Part shown: one piece after another, positions 1-9,320 of the stretch
Position numbering within the stretch: the stretch's first letter is position 1
Layout: the number at the start of each line of letters is the position of its first letter
Source of the DNA: Candidatus Izemoplasma sp.
Lineage (GTDB): Bacteria; Bacillota_I; Bacilli_A; Izemoplasmatales; Izemoplasmataceae
Length of the DNA stretch: 42,738 nt
Reading direction: 5' to 3'
Assembly: GCA_007117625.1 (NCBI GenBank)
Contig: SKGE01000004.1
Span: 1-42,738, forward strand
Made by a program: the position numbers and the translations under genes
Notes under the pieces: generated by a model
Database searches by the model: none
What the model was told of the DNA's origin: nothing
The model's input: only the letters and a program-made list of their open reading frames with translations

Positions 1-11
1 AGTTGATTTTG

Positions 12-551
12 ATGCTAGTTGAAGTCAGAGGCAAAAATGGATTTAAAGTCACTGAAGCTATTGAGAATTATGCAAAAGACAAACTCGAAAAGGTTGAAAA
101 GTATTTCAAAGAAGAACTTGACGCTTTTGTTGTTTGTAAGACCTACAAAGATCACCATCGCGTAGAAGTTACGATACCAACCAAGTTCTACACGATGCGC
201 GCTGAAGTAAAAGAAGAAGATATGTACGCTGCAATCGATATCGCAATTGATAAATTAGAAAGCCAAATTCGTAAAAACAAAACAAAAATAACACGGAGCC
301 TTCAGCGAAAAGAAGGAACCGCCGAAATATTTAATGAAGAAGTTGATTTAGAAGCGTTAGAAAGAGAACTTGTAAAATCTCCAGTCAAACGTAAGAGCAT
401 TACATTAGAACAAATGAACACTGATGAAGCCATCACTGCAATGGAAATGTTAGGACACGATTTCTTTATTTATAGAGATGATGAAACGGAAAAAACATGT
501 TTGGTATACTTAAGAGATGATGGCAAATACGCCGTAATCGAAACCCAATAA
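12..551 (+). CDS. hpf: Ribosome hibernation promoting factor, long form
   Basis: Long-form HPF (179 aa from the ATG at 12) dimerises 70S ribosomes into inactive 100S particles in stationary phase. The N-terminal S30AE/RaiA-like domain occupies about residues 1-100 and opens with a strand (VEVRGKNGF) and a helix ending in KLEKVEKYF. A charged linker follows, then the C-terminal dimerisation domain with the family block DEAITAMEMLGHDFFIY and the ending DGKYAVIE. The frame is also open from a TTG at 3, but the ATG at 12 places the first strand as in the family. The upstream RBS and promoter lie outside the window. It is followed by its own terminator and then secA, a common neighbour in Firmicutes. 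Confidence 0.95.
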   Translation: MLVEVRGKNGFKVTEAIENYAKDKLEKVEKYFKEELDAFVVCKTYKDHHRVEVTIPTKFYTMRAEVKEEDMYAAIDIAIDKLESQIRKNKTKITRSLQRKEGTAEIFNEEVDLEALERELVKSPVKRKSITLEQMNTDEAITAMEMLGHDFFIYRDDETEKTCLVYLRDDGKYAVIETQ

Positions 552-556
552 AATAA

Positions 557-580
557 ATGTGCCTTCGGGCACATTTTTTT
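557..580 (+). terminator. Rho-independent terminator of hpf
   Basis: A perfect 7-bp stem (ATGTGCC/GGCACAT) closed by a stable TTCG tetraloop runs directly into a tract of T residues. It lies 6 bases after the hpf stop and separates hpf from secA. Confidence 0.93.
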
Positions 581-625
581 ATCAATATAGCTAGAAAATA
601 CGCAAAAAAGGCTTGGTGATTTTCT

Positions 626-654
626 TTGGAAAAAGAAGCGCTTTGTGATATTAT
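626..654 (+). promoter_or_regulatory. Sigma-A-type promoter of secA
   Basis: The -35 TTGGAA (626-631), a 17-bp spacer and the -10 TATTAT (649-654) form the promoter, with an extended TGA just before the -10. Transcription would start near 661, giving a leader of about 20 bases that contains the secA RBS. Confidence 0.7.
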
Positions 655-679
655 ATTTATGACAAAATGAGGTGGAAGT

Positions 680-3181
680 ATGTTAAAAAAATTGTTTGAT
701 CCGGGACGTAAAGCGCGCAAGCAACTCGACGCATTTGCAGAACAAGTTATCGCTTTAGCACCGGAGGTTAAAAGACTTACAGATGATCAAATTAAAGAAA
801 AAACGGAGTCATTTAAAGCACGCGTTAAAAATGGTGAAACGTTAGAGGAGATCGCAGTAGAAGCTTTTGCGATCGTACGCGAAGCATCAACGCGAGTTAC
901 TGGAATGACACCTTTTAAAGTACAAATCATGGGTGCTATGGTCATCCATCAAGGGAACATCGCAGAAATGAAAACTGGTGAAGGGAAAACCTTGACCGCA
1001 GTTATGCCAGCATATTTAAACGCTTTAACCGGTGATGGCGTTCATATCGTAACTGTTAATGAGTACCTAGCAGCACGTGAGGCTGAAGGAGAAATTGGAG
1101 AGATATTTCGCTTTTTAGGACTTACTGTGGGGCTAAACAAGCGTGAGATGACAAAAGCAGAAAAGCGTGAAGCCTATAACAGTGATATACTTTACTCAAC
1201 GAACAATGAGTTAGGTTTTGATTACTTAAGAGATCACATGGTAATCTATAAAGAAGAAATGGTTCAAAGACCCCTCAGCTTTGCTATTATTGATGAGGTC
1301 GATTCAATTTTAATCGATGAAGCACGTACCCCCTTAATTATCTCCGGTGGTGCTAAGAGCACGGCAAATTTATATTTACAAGCGCAGGCCTTTGCCCGCT
1401 CCTTGACTGAAGATGATTACGATATTGACATCAAAGGAAAATCAGTTTCGCTAACCGCAGACGGGATTGCGAAAGCGGAGCGTTACTTTTCAGTTGACAA
1501 CTTATATGATTTAGATCACGTAAGTCTGTTGCACCATATCAATAATGCCGTTAAAGCAAACTTTACGATGGAAAATGATGTCGATTATGTGGTACAAGAT
1601 AACGCCGTTGTGATTGTCGATCAGTTTACAGGACGTTTGATGCACGGACGCCAGTTTAGTGAAGGGTTACACCAAGCGCTAGAAGCAAAAGAAGGTGTTG
1701 AGATTAAAAAAGAAACCTCAACCCTCGCAACGATTACCTTTCAAAACTTCTTTAGAATGTACAGTAAACTTTCAGGAATGACCGGAACAGCGAAAACAGA
1801 GGAAGAAGAATTTAGAAATATTTATAACATGCTCGTCATTGAAATCCCTACGAATGAACCCGTGATTCGTGAGGATGCTAACGATGTGATATTTGCGACA
1901 ATGAAAGCGAAGTATAACGCCATCGCAGATGAAATCAAAGCTCGTAACGAAATCGGACAACCGATTCTTGTTGGGACAATTTCAATTGAAAGCAGTGAAC
2001 TCTTAAGCAAACTCTTAAAACGACGTGGCGTAAGACACGAAGTCTTAAACGCGAAACAACATGAGCGTGAGGCACAAATCATCGAAGATGCTGGTAAAAA
2101 AGGCTCAGTCACCATCGCAACGAATATGGCAGGTCGTGGAACCGACATTAAATTAGGCGAAGGTGTTCGTGAAGTTGGTGGACTCGCAGTCATCGGAACA
2201 GAGCGTCATGAGTCACGCCGGATCGATAATCAGCTTCGCGGACGTAGTGGTCGACAAGGGGATCCGGGATTCTCTAGGTTTTTCCTATCAGCAGATGATG
2301 ATTTACTAAAACGTTTTGGTGGAGACAGCTTCAAAAAACGTATTGAAATGCTTACGAGAAGTAAGGGTGAAGATTCTGAAAAGCCAATTGATTATGGTAT
2401 TTTCTCACGCTTTATAAAACGAGCTCAAAAACAAATTGAAGGAAACAACTTTGACCGCCGTAAAACGGTTTTACAATATGACGAGGTCTTAAGAAAACAG
2501 CGCGAAATTATTTACCAACAACGGCGTGACATTTTATTAAAAGAAAGTGTTACAGATATTGGCGAATCTATTGTTCATCGCCATATTGAGCGCATGGTTG
2601 ATCAACATGTCGATTTTGATAAGAAAAAACCTATCGTTGAAGTGGATCGTTTGTTCGATACACTAAATGGGAACGTGTTCCATATCGATGCTCTCAAAAA
2701 ATCCGACTTTAAACAAGATCCTGAGGCTATGAAAGCATATTTGCACGATGCCATTGATCACCAGTTATCACAAAAAAGAAAATCGTTTGGAGAAGAGAAG
2801 TATAACGAATTCTTCAAAGCGATGATGCTTCGTGTCGTCGATACTTTTTGGGTTCAACACATCGATCAAATGAGTGAGTTAAGACAAAGCATTTCACTGC
2901 GTTCATATGCGCAACAAAACCCACTTCGAGAATATCAAGAAGTTGGATATACGATGTTTGAAGAGATGATTGTATCGATTGAAAACGATGTTACACGCTA
3001 CGCTCTACGCGCTGTCATACGCGATCAAGTGAAGCGAGTTCAAGTCGCAAAACCGACTGCGACCCACTCAGGGAAAGATGCTCCAGAAAAACGAAAACCA
3101 CGCCGCTCAACTAAAGTTGGACGTAACGATCCATGTCCATGCGGTAGCGGAAAGAAATATAAGCACTGCCACGGGCGGTAA
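680..3181 (+). CDS. secA: Preprotein translocase ATPase SecA
   Basis: SecA is the ATP-driven motor that pushes unfolded preproteins through SecYEG at the cytoplasmic membrane. At 833 aa it is close to the usual Firmicutes length (about 840). Visible motifs are Walker A GEGKT (residues 100-104), Walker B DEVD (205-208) followed by the IDEARTPLIISG block, and the helicase-like motifs MAGRGTDIKLG and QLRGRSGRQGDPG. The C-terminus is the zinc-binding SecB/ribosome tail NDPCPCGSGKKYKHCHGR with its C-x-C-x8-CH pattern. The start is set by GAGGTGG at 669-675, a few bases before the ATG. secG lies at 38.5 kb in the same window. Confidence 0.98.
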   Translation: MLKKLFDPGRKARKQLDAFAEQVIALAPEVKRLTDDQIKEKTESFKARVKNGETLEEIAVEAFAIVREASTRVTGMTPFKVQIMGAMVIHQGNIAEMKTGEGKTLTAVMPAYLNALTGDGVHIVTVNEYLAAREAEGEIGEIFRFLGLTVGLNKREMTKAEKREAYNSDILYSTNNELGFDYLRDHMVIYKEEMVQRPLSFAIIDEVDSILIDEARTPLIISGGAKSTANLYLQAQAFARSLTEDDYDIDIKGKSVSLTADGIAKAERYFSVDNLYDLDHVSLLHHINNAVKANFTMENDVDYVVQDNAVVIVDQFTGRLMHGRQFSEGLHQALEAKEGVEIKKETSTLATITFQNFFRMYSKLSGMTGTAKTEEEEFRNIYNMLVIEIPTNEPVIREDANDVIFATMKAKYNAIADEIKARNEIGQPILVGTISIESSELLSKLLKRRGVRHEVLNAKQHEREAQIIEDAGKKGSVTIATNMAGRGTDIKLGEGVREVGGLAVIGTERHESRRIDNQLRGRSGRQGDPGFSRFFLSADDDLLKRFGGDSFKKRIEMLTRSKGEDSEKPIDYGIFSRFIKRAQKQIEGNNFDRRKTVLQYDEVLRKQREIIYQQRRDILLKESVTDIGESIVHRHIERMVDQHVDFDKKKPIVEVDRLFDTLNGNVFHIDALKKSDFKQDPEAMKAYLHDAIDHQLSQKRKSFGEEKYNEFFKAMMLRVVDTFWVQHIDQMSELRQSISLRSYAQQNPLREYQEVGYTMFEEMIVSIENDVTRYALRAVIRDQVKRVQVAKPTATHSGKDAPEKRKPRRSTKVGRNDPCPCGSGKKYKHCHGR

Positions 3182-3187
3182 TCCATA

Positions 3188-3212
3188 GACTCAAGAACTT
3201 TCTTGAGTCTTT
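3188..3212 (+). terminator. Hairpin between secA and prfB (weak terminator)
   Basis: A perfect 9-bp stem (GACTCAAGA/TCTTGAGTC) with an ACTT loop lies 7 bases after the secA stop. Only three T residues follow, so it may attenuate rather than stop transcription into prfB, for which no strong separate promoter is seen. Confidence 0.55.
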
Positions 3213-3246
3213 GTGCTATTCATACTAATGTAAAGGACGAACTTTT

Positions 3247-4362
3247 ATGGAACGATCAGAACTCCAACAAAAAATACAAAATTACGAAAAAACCCTTCAC
3301 GAGCTGAAAGGTCTTTTAGATTTAGAAAATCTCACAAAACAAATCGCAACCATCGAACAAAAAACCTACGAACAAGGGTTTTGGGACAATCATGAAACAG
3401 CCAATAAAACGATTGCAGATTTAAAGATTTTAAAGCATAAAGTCGCCAGCTATGAAGCGTTGAATGATTTGCTTGAAAACTTAAAGCTTTCAGATGAGTT
3501 ATTAGAAATTGGTGAGACAGTTGATACGCTTGATCAAGATGTTAATCAGTTTGAAAAAAAGCTCGAAAAGTTTGAAACAAGTCTTTACTTATCTGAATCT
3601 TATGATCCACTTTCAGCGATTATCGAAATCCATCCAGGGGCTGGAGGAACGGAATCACAAGATTGGGCGCATATGCTTTACCGAATGGTAACCCGCTACG
3701 CTGAACAACAAGGATTCTCAATTGAACTTCTAGATTATCAAGATGGTGGTGAAGCTGGTATTAAGAGCGTCACTTTTACGGTCAATGGACCGTATGCTTT
3801 TGGGTATCTTAAAGCGGAAGCAGGGGTTCATCGTTTAGTACGTATTTCCCCTTTTGATGCATCGGGACGGCGTCATACCTCGTTTGCAAGTATTAATACG
3901 ATTCCTCAAATAGACGATACCATTGATGTAGAAGTCCAAGAATCAGACTTGAAAATTGATACTTACCGATCAAGCGGTGCTGGAGGACAAAGCGTTAATA
4001 CTACGGATTCTGCAGTTCGTATTACGCACTTGCCAACAAAGCTTACGGTGACGTGTCAAAATGAACGTTCTCAAATAAAAAATCGAGCAAAAGCGATGCA
4101 AATACTGAAAGGGAAACTATATCAGCTCGAATTACAAAAGCAACAAGAAACCCTAAACAGCATGAAGAATATTGGTTTAAGCAACGCTTTTGGTTCGCAG
4201 ATTCGGTCTTATGTCATGCATCCTTATTCGATGGTTAAAGATCATCGTACCAATATTGAAACTGGAAACGTCCAAAAAGTTTTGGACGGTGATTTAGACC
4301 GGTTCATTTCAGCCTACCTTAAACAACTTGCCAAAGGAGAAGTACACGATGAAAGCACTTAA
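3247..4362 (+). CDS. prfB: Peptide chain release factor 2
   Basis: RF2 releases peptides at UGA and UAA stops. The protein is 371 aa. The stop-codon recognition tripeptide SPF is present in RISPFDASGRRHTSF, and the catalytic GGQ in SGAGGQSVNTTDSAVR. A glutamate-rich N-terminal helical domain precedes these. The usual RF2 programmed frameshift (CTT TGA C near codon 25) is absent: the equivalent place reads CTT TTA GAT (about 3313-3321) and the frame is continuous. An intact RF2 agrees with TGA being a stop in this organism. The RBS AAGGA lies about 10 bases before the ATG. The gene overlaps the downstream membrane-protein gene by 14 bases. Confidence 0.97.
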   Translation: MERSELQQKIQNYEKTLHELKGLLDLENLTKQIATIEQKTYEQGFWDNHETANKTIADLKILKHKVASYEALNDLLENLKLSDELLEIGETVDTLDQDVNQFEKKLEKFETSLYLSESYDPLSAIIEIHPGAGGTESQDWAHMLYRMVTRYAEQQGFSIELLDYQDGGEAGIKSVTFTVNGPYAFGYLKAEAGVHRLVRISPFDASGRRHTSFASINTIPQIDDTIDVEVQESDLKIDTYRSSGAGGQSVNTTDSAVRITHLPTKLTVTCQNERSQIKNRAKAMQILKGKLYQLELQKQQETLNSMKNIGLSNAFGSQIRSYVMHPYSMVKDHRTNIETGNVQKVLDGDLDRFISAYLKQLAKGEVHDEST

Positions 4363-5224
4363 TACGATAACGCATACAAAACGGTATTCGATGATAACCT
4401 TAGGAATTTTCTTAATGGTTGCTGGATTTTATTACTTCATCGCTCCATTCAACCTTGTTATTGGAGGTGTGAGTGGGGTAGGTTTACTTTTTCATGAACT
4501 CTTAAGCGTACCGATTTGGTTGGTCGTTTTAGTGCTTAATATTGTATTACTAATGCTTGGCTGGGTATTTTTAGGATGGAAATCATTTTACCGAAGTATT
4601 TATGGCTCAATTGTTTTTCCAGTGATTCTATTCTTTTTTGAAACGTTCTCACCATTACTTGATCTGCCTGATGATCCTATCATTGCAGTTGCATTTGGCG
4701 GATTCTTAATGGGTGTAGGGTTTGGCTATGTCATCCGTTTTGGTGGAACGAGTGGCGGCACCGATATTCCGATTAAGATTCTCAATAAAAAATTAAAACT
4801 CCCGTTAAGTGTTTCAATTTATGCAGTTGATGGCGTGATTATTCTCTCTGGGATGTTTGTTTTCTACGCTGAAAACGGTATTGCTGGAGGTTTATATGCA
4901 ATTTTAACGGTCGTGATTGCTGGTAAAGTTGCAGATATGGTTGTGATTGGTAACAATGCTTTAAGATCGGTTCAAATCATCACCGATAAACCTCAAGAAA
5001 TTAAAGATTTAATCTTTCAATCGATTGAAAGAGGGGTAAGTTTGGTTCCTATTTCTGGAGGTTATTCAAACCATCCCAAAACAATGCTGGTTACGGTTAT
5101 TACCAAAGGAGAGTATTACACGATTCGCAACATTATTGCAGAGGTTGACCCAAAAGCATTTGTTTTCGCAAACCCAGCAAGTGAAATACAAGGCGACTTT
5201 GCATCACGCATGGAGGATGAATAA
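4349..5224 (+). CDS. YitT family membrane protein (DUF161 + DUF2179)
   Basis: A 291-aa integral membrane protein of the YitT family, widespread in Firmicutes with an undefined transport-like role. The N-terminal part has about five or six hydrophobic segments containing GGVSGVG and the glycine-rich FGGTSGGTDI block typical of the family. The C-terminal soluble DUF2179 domain (about the last 90 residues) contains GGYSNHPKTMLVTVITKGE. The frame is open from a TTG at 4328, but AAAGGAG at 4333-4339 points to the ATG at 4349, inside the end of prfB. The stop overlaps the start of the protease gene (TAATG), so the three genes are translationally coupled. Confidence 0.9.
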   Translation: MKALNTITHTKRYSMITLGIFLMVAGFYYFIAPFNLVIGGVSGVGLLFHELLSVPIWLVVLVLNIVLLMLGWVFLGWKSFYRSIYGSIVFPVILFFFETFSPLLDLPDDPIIAVAFGGFLMGVGFGYVIRFGGTSGGTDIPIKILNKKLKLPLSVSIYAVDGVIILSGMFVFYAENGIAGGLYAILTVVIAGKVADMVVIGNNALRSVQIITDKPQEIKDLIFQSIERGVSLVPISGGYSNHPKTMLVTVITKGEYYTIRNIIAEVDPKAFVFANPASEIQGDFASRMEDE

Positions 5225-6681
5225 TGATGGAACAAGGACAAGAAAATAAAAAGCGAAGAATCCCACAGCGCATTGTGACAATTGTTTTATTCGTCGCAAG
5301 TATTTTTACCGCATTTATGATAGGCCTTTATCGCATGCCGCCAACGGCTGATTACGACAATAGTACCTTTAATGAAGTGTTTAATAGTTTGTACAACCAG
5401 CACTTTTCACAACCCTCTGAATCGCAACTTTGGGAAGGTGCAATTCAAGGGATGATTGATAGCTTAGATGATCCTTTCACCATCTATCGAGATGCTGAAG
5501 CATTTGAAGCTTATCAAGAAAGCCAACAAGAAGGATTTGTTGGAATCGGTGTCAGTGTCTTAAACGTTGAAGAAACTGTTGTTATTACAGACGTTTTCCC
5601 AGAGTCACCTGCTGAAGAGGCAGGGCTGATGATCGGAGATATTATCACCCATGTTGATGGGGTTGACTTTACCGACCGAACGTTTTTTGAAACTGTCAGT
5701 CAGATTCGAGGTGAGGTTGGTTCAACGGTTGAGGTTGGAGTCTATCGTCCTGGTTTAGGAGAAACCATCACGTTTACGATGACGCGCAAGGAAATCGACT
5801 TTCCATCAGTGGTTGGAAAATGGTTAGACGATGATATAGCATTGATTGAATTACGTTCTTTTAACCAAGATACGGCAGACTTGTTTAAGTCGATTTTGGA
5901 AGACTTTGAAGCAGCCGGTATGAACGGGTTAGTGATTGATGTTCGCAACAATGGTGGTGGGTTTTTAACAACCCTAGTTGATATATTGGATGAATTTTTA
6001 GAAAAAGATGATATGCCACTATTTAGCCGTGAGGTTTGGAATAATCGAACCATGTTTAGAGATGTTGAGTATGGAGATGGAAGCGGAATGAAACCATATC
6101 CGATCAGCATTGTTGTGAATCAGTTTAGTGCTAGTGCCTCTGAAGTTTTTGCGGCCGCAATGCATGAAAAAGGTGGCTATGATATTTTTGGTGTAACGAC
6201 GTATGGTAAAGGCACCCATCAGACTGGAAGACGTTTAGAATCAAGGTCTGACCATTTCTTAACTATCACCACAGGGATTTGGCTTACGAGTGAAGGTCAT
6301 TGGATTGATCGTGCTTCCGATACACCAGGGTTTGAACCAAACCATTACGTGACTGAAAGTGATGCCTTCACGATGCCGTTGATTTATCTTCGAAGCGATG
6401 AAACTTATCAGTTTGATATGGTACATGATAAAATCGAACTCGCTCAAAAGATTTTAAATCTTCTGGGGTATGATATTCGTGAAGATGGCTATTTTGATAT
6501 ATTGACAGAAAATGCAATGAAAACCTTCCAAACCGAACAAGGTTTAACTGATTCTGGTGAGCTGAACAATGAAACGGCAAACGCCTTATCAAACTTCTTA
6601 CTAGAGTACCGCGACGATATCAACAACGATGTACAGCTACAAGCTGCACTAAACTTTATTAAGGATCAGCTCAATGATTAA
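5224..6681 (+). CDS. S41 carboxy-terminal processing protease (CtpA/CtpB type)
   Basis: A membrane-anchored serine protease that cleaves C-terminal segments of extracytoplasmic proteins. Residues 1-15 are basic and about 16-36 form a single TM or uncleaved signal segment. A PDZ domain lies near 100-175 (GFVGIGVSV, SPAEEAGLMIGDIITHVDG). The S41 core follows, with RNNGGG and SASASE; S304 is the likely nucleophile and K329 in YGKG the base, at the family's 25-residue spacing. The C-terminus (about 402-465) is a peptidoglycan-binding-like repeat (GYFDILTENAMKTFQTEQG), as in Bacillus CtpB-like enzymes. Two ATGs (5224 and 5227) follow GGAGG at 5212-5216; either can serve. The 3' end overlaps recX by 8 bases. 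Confidence 0.93.
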   Translation: MMEQGQENKKRRIPQRIVTIVLFVASIFTAFMIGLYRMPPTADYDNSTFNEVFNSLYNQHFSQPSESQLWEGAIQGMIDSLDDPFTIYRDAEAFEAYQESQQEGFVGIGVSVLNVEETVVITDVFPESPAEEAGLMIGDIITHVDGVDFTDRTFFETVSQIRGEVGSTVEVGVYRPGLGETITFTMTRKEIDFPSVVGKWLDDDIALIELRSFNQDTADLFKSILEDFEAAGMNGLVIDVRNNGGGFLTTLVDILDEFLEKDDMPLFSREVWNNRTMFRDVEYGDGSGMKPYPISIVVNQFSASASEVFAAAMHEKGGYDIFGVTTYGKGTHQTGRRLESRSDHFLTITTGIWLTSEGHWIDRASDTPGFEPNHYVTESDAFTMPLIYLRSDETYQFDMVHDKIELAQKILNLLGYDIREDGYFDILTENAMKTFQTEQGLTDSGELNNETANALSNFLLEYRDDINNDVQLQAALNFIKDQLND

Positions 6682-7477
6682 AGTTGTGAATCTAAAACCG
6701 AAGAGTAAAACTCAGTTTGAAGTAGAGGTTGAAGACAAAGAGACTAAAACCTTGACTGTCCATCAAGAAACCGTTATCCAATACAAGCTTTTGCAACTTC
6801 CTGAGTTTTCGGAGAAAGCTTGGCGTAAACTGCTTGAAGATGACCGTTTTAACCAAGCTTATGCGCTCGCCTTATCAAAGTTGAGCTATAAATCGTATAC
6901 CCCAAAAAAATTATCTGAAACACTTTCTTCAGCAAAAGTGCCATCATCAGTTCAAGTACGTGTCATTGAAGCGCTTAAAAAAGCAAAATATATTGACGAG
7001 AAAAAACAACTTGAGATGTTCGTCGATGATTTTTTAGCATTTCAAGACAAAGGCCCTAAAGCATTAGAAGAAAAGCTATATAACGATGGTTTTAGTAAAG
7101 CCTTAGTGCTAGAAGCACTGGCTAGTTATACAGAAACCATTGAAACGAAAAAGTGTTTAAGTTTTTTAGAAAAAACATTAAAAATAATGAAACCAATGCC
7201 CAAGCAAGCTTTAAAGCAAAAATTATTTCAAAAAGCTTATCAAAGAGGCTTTTCTCAACAAGTCATTGAATCAACTACAACAGCTGTACTAAAAAGTAAC
7301 GCAGCGATTGATGAAACAGAACTTCTTTTGCAATCGCTTGATCGCTATATAAAAAAGTATGATGTTAAGGACCACAAAGAAAAGCAAAAACTGATTGCTG
7401 CACTATTGCGTCAAGGCTATCAGTATGAAACGATTAAAAAAGCCATAGAAAAGAGGGGATTTGATGAAGAAGTTTGA
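6674..7477 (+). CDS. recX: Regulatory protein RecX
   Basis: RecX binds the RecA filament groove and modulates recombinase activity. At 267 aa it matches the long Bacillus form. After an N-terminal beta part (residues 1-50), three-helix RecX repeats are seen: SYKSYTPKKLSETL, then a second with KGPKALEEKLYNDGFS, and further C-terminal repeats including LIAALLRQGYQYETIKKAI. The RBS AAGGA (6661-6665) lies within the end of the protease gene, 8 bases before the ATG. It ends in TGA and overlaps glgB by 14 bases. No recA is present here, so placement between a protease and glycogen genes looks like operon packing, not a functional link. Confidence 0.9.
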   Translation: MIKVVNLKPKSKTQFEVEVEDKETKTLTVHQETVIQYKLLQLPEFSEKAWRKLLEDDRFNQAYALALSKLSYKSYTPKKLSETLSSAKVPSSVQVRVIEALKKAKYIDEKKQLEMFVDDFLAFQDKGPKALEEKLYNDGFSKALVLEALASYTETIETKKCLSFLEKTLKIMKPMPKQALKQKLFQKAYQRGFSQQVIESTTTAVLKSNAAIDETELLLQSLDRYIKKYDVKDHKEKQKLIAALLRQGYQYETIKKAIEKRGFDEEV

Positions 7478-9320
7478 TAGTGATACCTTGTATTATTTCC
7501 ACCAAGGAGAGTTGGTCGATGCTTATCAACATTTTGGTGCACATTTAGTTAAAAACAACCAAGGTGAAGTTCAAGGAACACGATTTACCGTCTATGCACC
7601 CCATGCAAAAGCGGTCAGTGTAATTGGTGAGTTTAACGATTATCAAGCCTGGATTCACCAACTCACAAAAATTGATTCAGCAGGTATTTGGCGGATTGAA
7701 ATCCCAGAAAACTTGGAGTGGAAATCCTATAAATACCACATTGAAACATATGACGGTCGAACCCTTTATAAAAGCGACCCATATGCCTTTTTCAGTGCTG
7801 AACGACCTGATACCGTTTCGAAAGTTTACGATATCGATGGCTATGAATGGCATGATGAATCCTATTACCAAAATGTTCAAGCACCGTATACACGCCCAGT
7901 CAATATTTATGAAGTGCATCTCGGATCTTGGATGCAAAAACCAGATGGTAGTTTTCATACCTACAGTGAGCTTGTCGATTTATTAATTCCTTATGCAAAA
8001 GAACACGGGTATACCCATATTGAAGTTTTACCAGTGGTTGAGCATCCGCTCGATCAGTCATGGGGATACCAAGGCACGGGATACTATAGTGCAACGGCAC
8101 GCTACGGTGTACCGAAAGACTTTATGTACTTCATCGATAAATGTCACCAAGAAGGGCTCGGCGTTATTTTAGACTGGGTTCCTGGACATATTTGTAAAGA
8201 TGCCCATGGGCTTTACATGTTTGATGGGCAACCACTCTATGAATACCGCGATCCATTCATTCGTGAAAACGTTGGTTGGGGTACCGCAAACTTAGATTTA
8301 GGACGCCATGAGACACGTAGTTTTTTGATTTCGAACGCGTTGTTTTGGATGAAGTATTTTCATGTTGATGGCTTCCGCGTAGATGCTGTTTCAAATATCA
8401 TCTATTATTTAGGCAACTCGCAACATGGTGTGAATGAAGGTGGCATTGATTTCTTGCGAAAACTTTCACATCGGGTGTTCGCGGAAAATGACAAAGCGTT
8501 GTTGATTGCAGAAGATTCCACTGCTTATCCAAAAGTTACCCATCCAGTAGAACATGGAGGCTTAGGGTTTAACTACAAATGGAATATGGGATGGATGAAC
8601 GATACTTTGAAGTATTTCGCGAAAGATCCCATCCACCGAAAATACCATCATAGCGAGCTTACGTTCTCACTGCATTATGCTTTTTTTGAAAACTTTGTTT
8701 TGCCGCTTTCGCACGATGAATTTGTGCACACAAAGCGTGCACTCGTAGATAAAATGCCGGGTGATTACTGGCAAAAGTTTGCAAATGCTCGCGCCTATTT
8801 AGGTTATTTCTATACACATCCTGGAAAAAAATTACTCTTTATGGGACAAGAGTTTGGTCAAATGCATGAATGGAAAGACTATACAGAACTTGACTGGCAC
8901 CTTTTAAAGTACCCGATGCACGATGCTTTCCATCGCTTCAATCGCGATTTTAAGTGGTTGGTACAGCAAGAAAAAGCATTGCATGAAAAAGATCATGACC
9001 CAGATGGTTTTGCATGGATTGATGCCGATAACAACGAACAAAGCGTCATCAGTTATGTACGCTTTGCAGAAAATCGCAACAATCACTTAGTCATCGTTTT
9101 AAACTTAACCCCAAACGTACACCACCATTTCGAGATTGGTGTGCCAATGCCAGGAAAATATATAGAGATCCTTAATAGTGATGCAGCGAAGTATGGCGGT
9201 TCCAATATTTATAATGGGTTACCGCTAAATACGATTAACGAAGGCCGTCACGGCTATGAGCAAAAAATAGCACTAACCTTATCGCCTTTGAGTGTCACGG
9301 TTTTAAAATGGAGTGATTAG
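7464..9320 (+). CDS. glgB: 1,4-alpha-glucan branching enzyme
   Basis: GlgB makes the alpha-1,6 branches of glycogen. The protein is 618 aa from the ATG at 7464; the frame also opens at a TTG at 7461, but AGAGGGG (7452-7458) suits the ATG. An N-terminal CBM48 domain (about 30-125, RFTVYAPHAKAVSVIGEFNDY) is followed by the GH13 barrel. Catalytic residues, numbered from the TTG, are D308 in DGFRVDA, E351 in LIAEDST and the H418-D419 pair in LSHDEFVH. GHICKDAHGLYMFDG is a branching-enzyme hallmark. The length matches Bacillus GlgB, which lacks the extra N-terminal module of the E. coli enzyme. It is first in a compact glgB-glgC-glgDA-glgP run. Confidence 0.97.
   Translation: MKKFDSDTLYYFHQGELVDAYQHFGAHLVKNNQGEVQGTRFTVYAPHAKAVSVIGEFNDYQAWIHQLTKIDSAGIWRIEIPENLEWKSYKYHIETYDGRTLYKSDPYAFFSAERPDTVSKVYDIDGYEWHDESYYQNVQAPYTRPVNIYEVHLGSWMQKPDGSFHTYSELVDLLIPYAKEHGYTHIEVLPVVEHPLDQSWGYQGTGYYSATARYGVPKDFMYFIDKCHQEGLGVILDWVPGHICKDAHGLYMFDGQPLYEYRDPFIRENVGWGTANLDLGRHETRSFLISNALFWMKYFHVDGFRVDAVSNIIYYLGNSQHGVNEGGIDFLRKLSHRVFAENDKALLIAEDSTAYPKVTHPVEHGGLGFNYKWNMGWMNDTLKYFAKDPIHRKYHHSELTFSLHYAFFENFVLPLSHDEFVHTKRALVDKMPGDYWQKFANARAYLGYFYTHPGKKLLFMGQEFGQMHEWKDYTELDWHLLKYPMHDAFHRFNRDFKWLVQQEKALHEKDHDPDGFAWIDADNNEQSVISYVRFAENRNNHLVIVLNLTPNVHHHFEIGVPMPGKYIEILNSDAAKYGGSNIYNGLPLNTINEGRHGYEQKIALTLSPLSVTVLKWSD

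Noticed and set aside
1822-2193. 123-aa minus-strand frame inside secA
   Set aside because: Antisense shadow of the SecA coding sequence; Ser/Pro-rich translation typical of reverse-frame artefacts.
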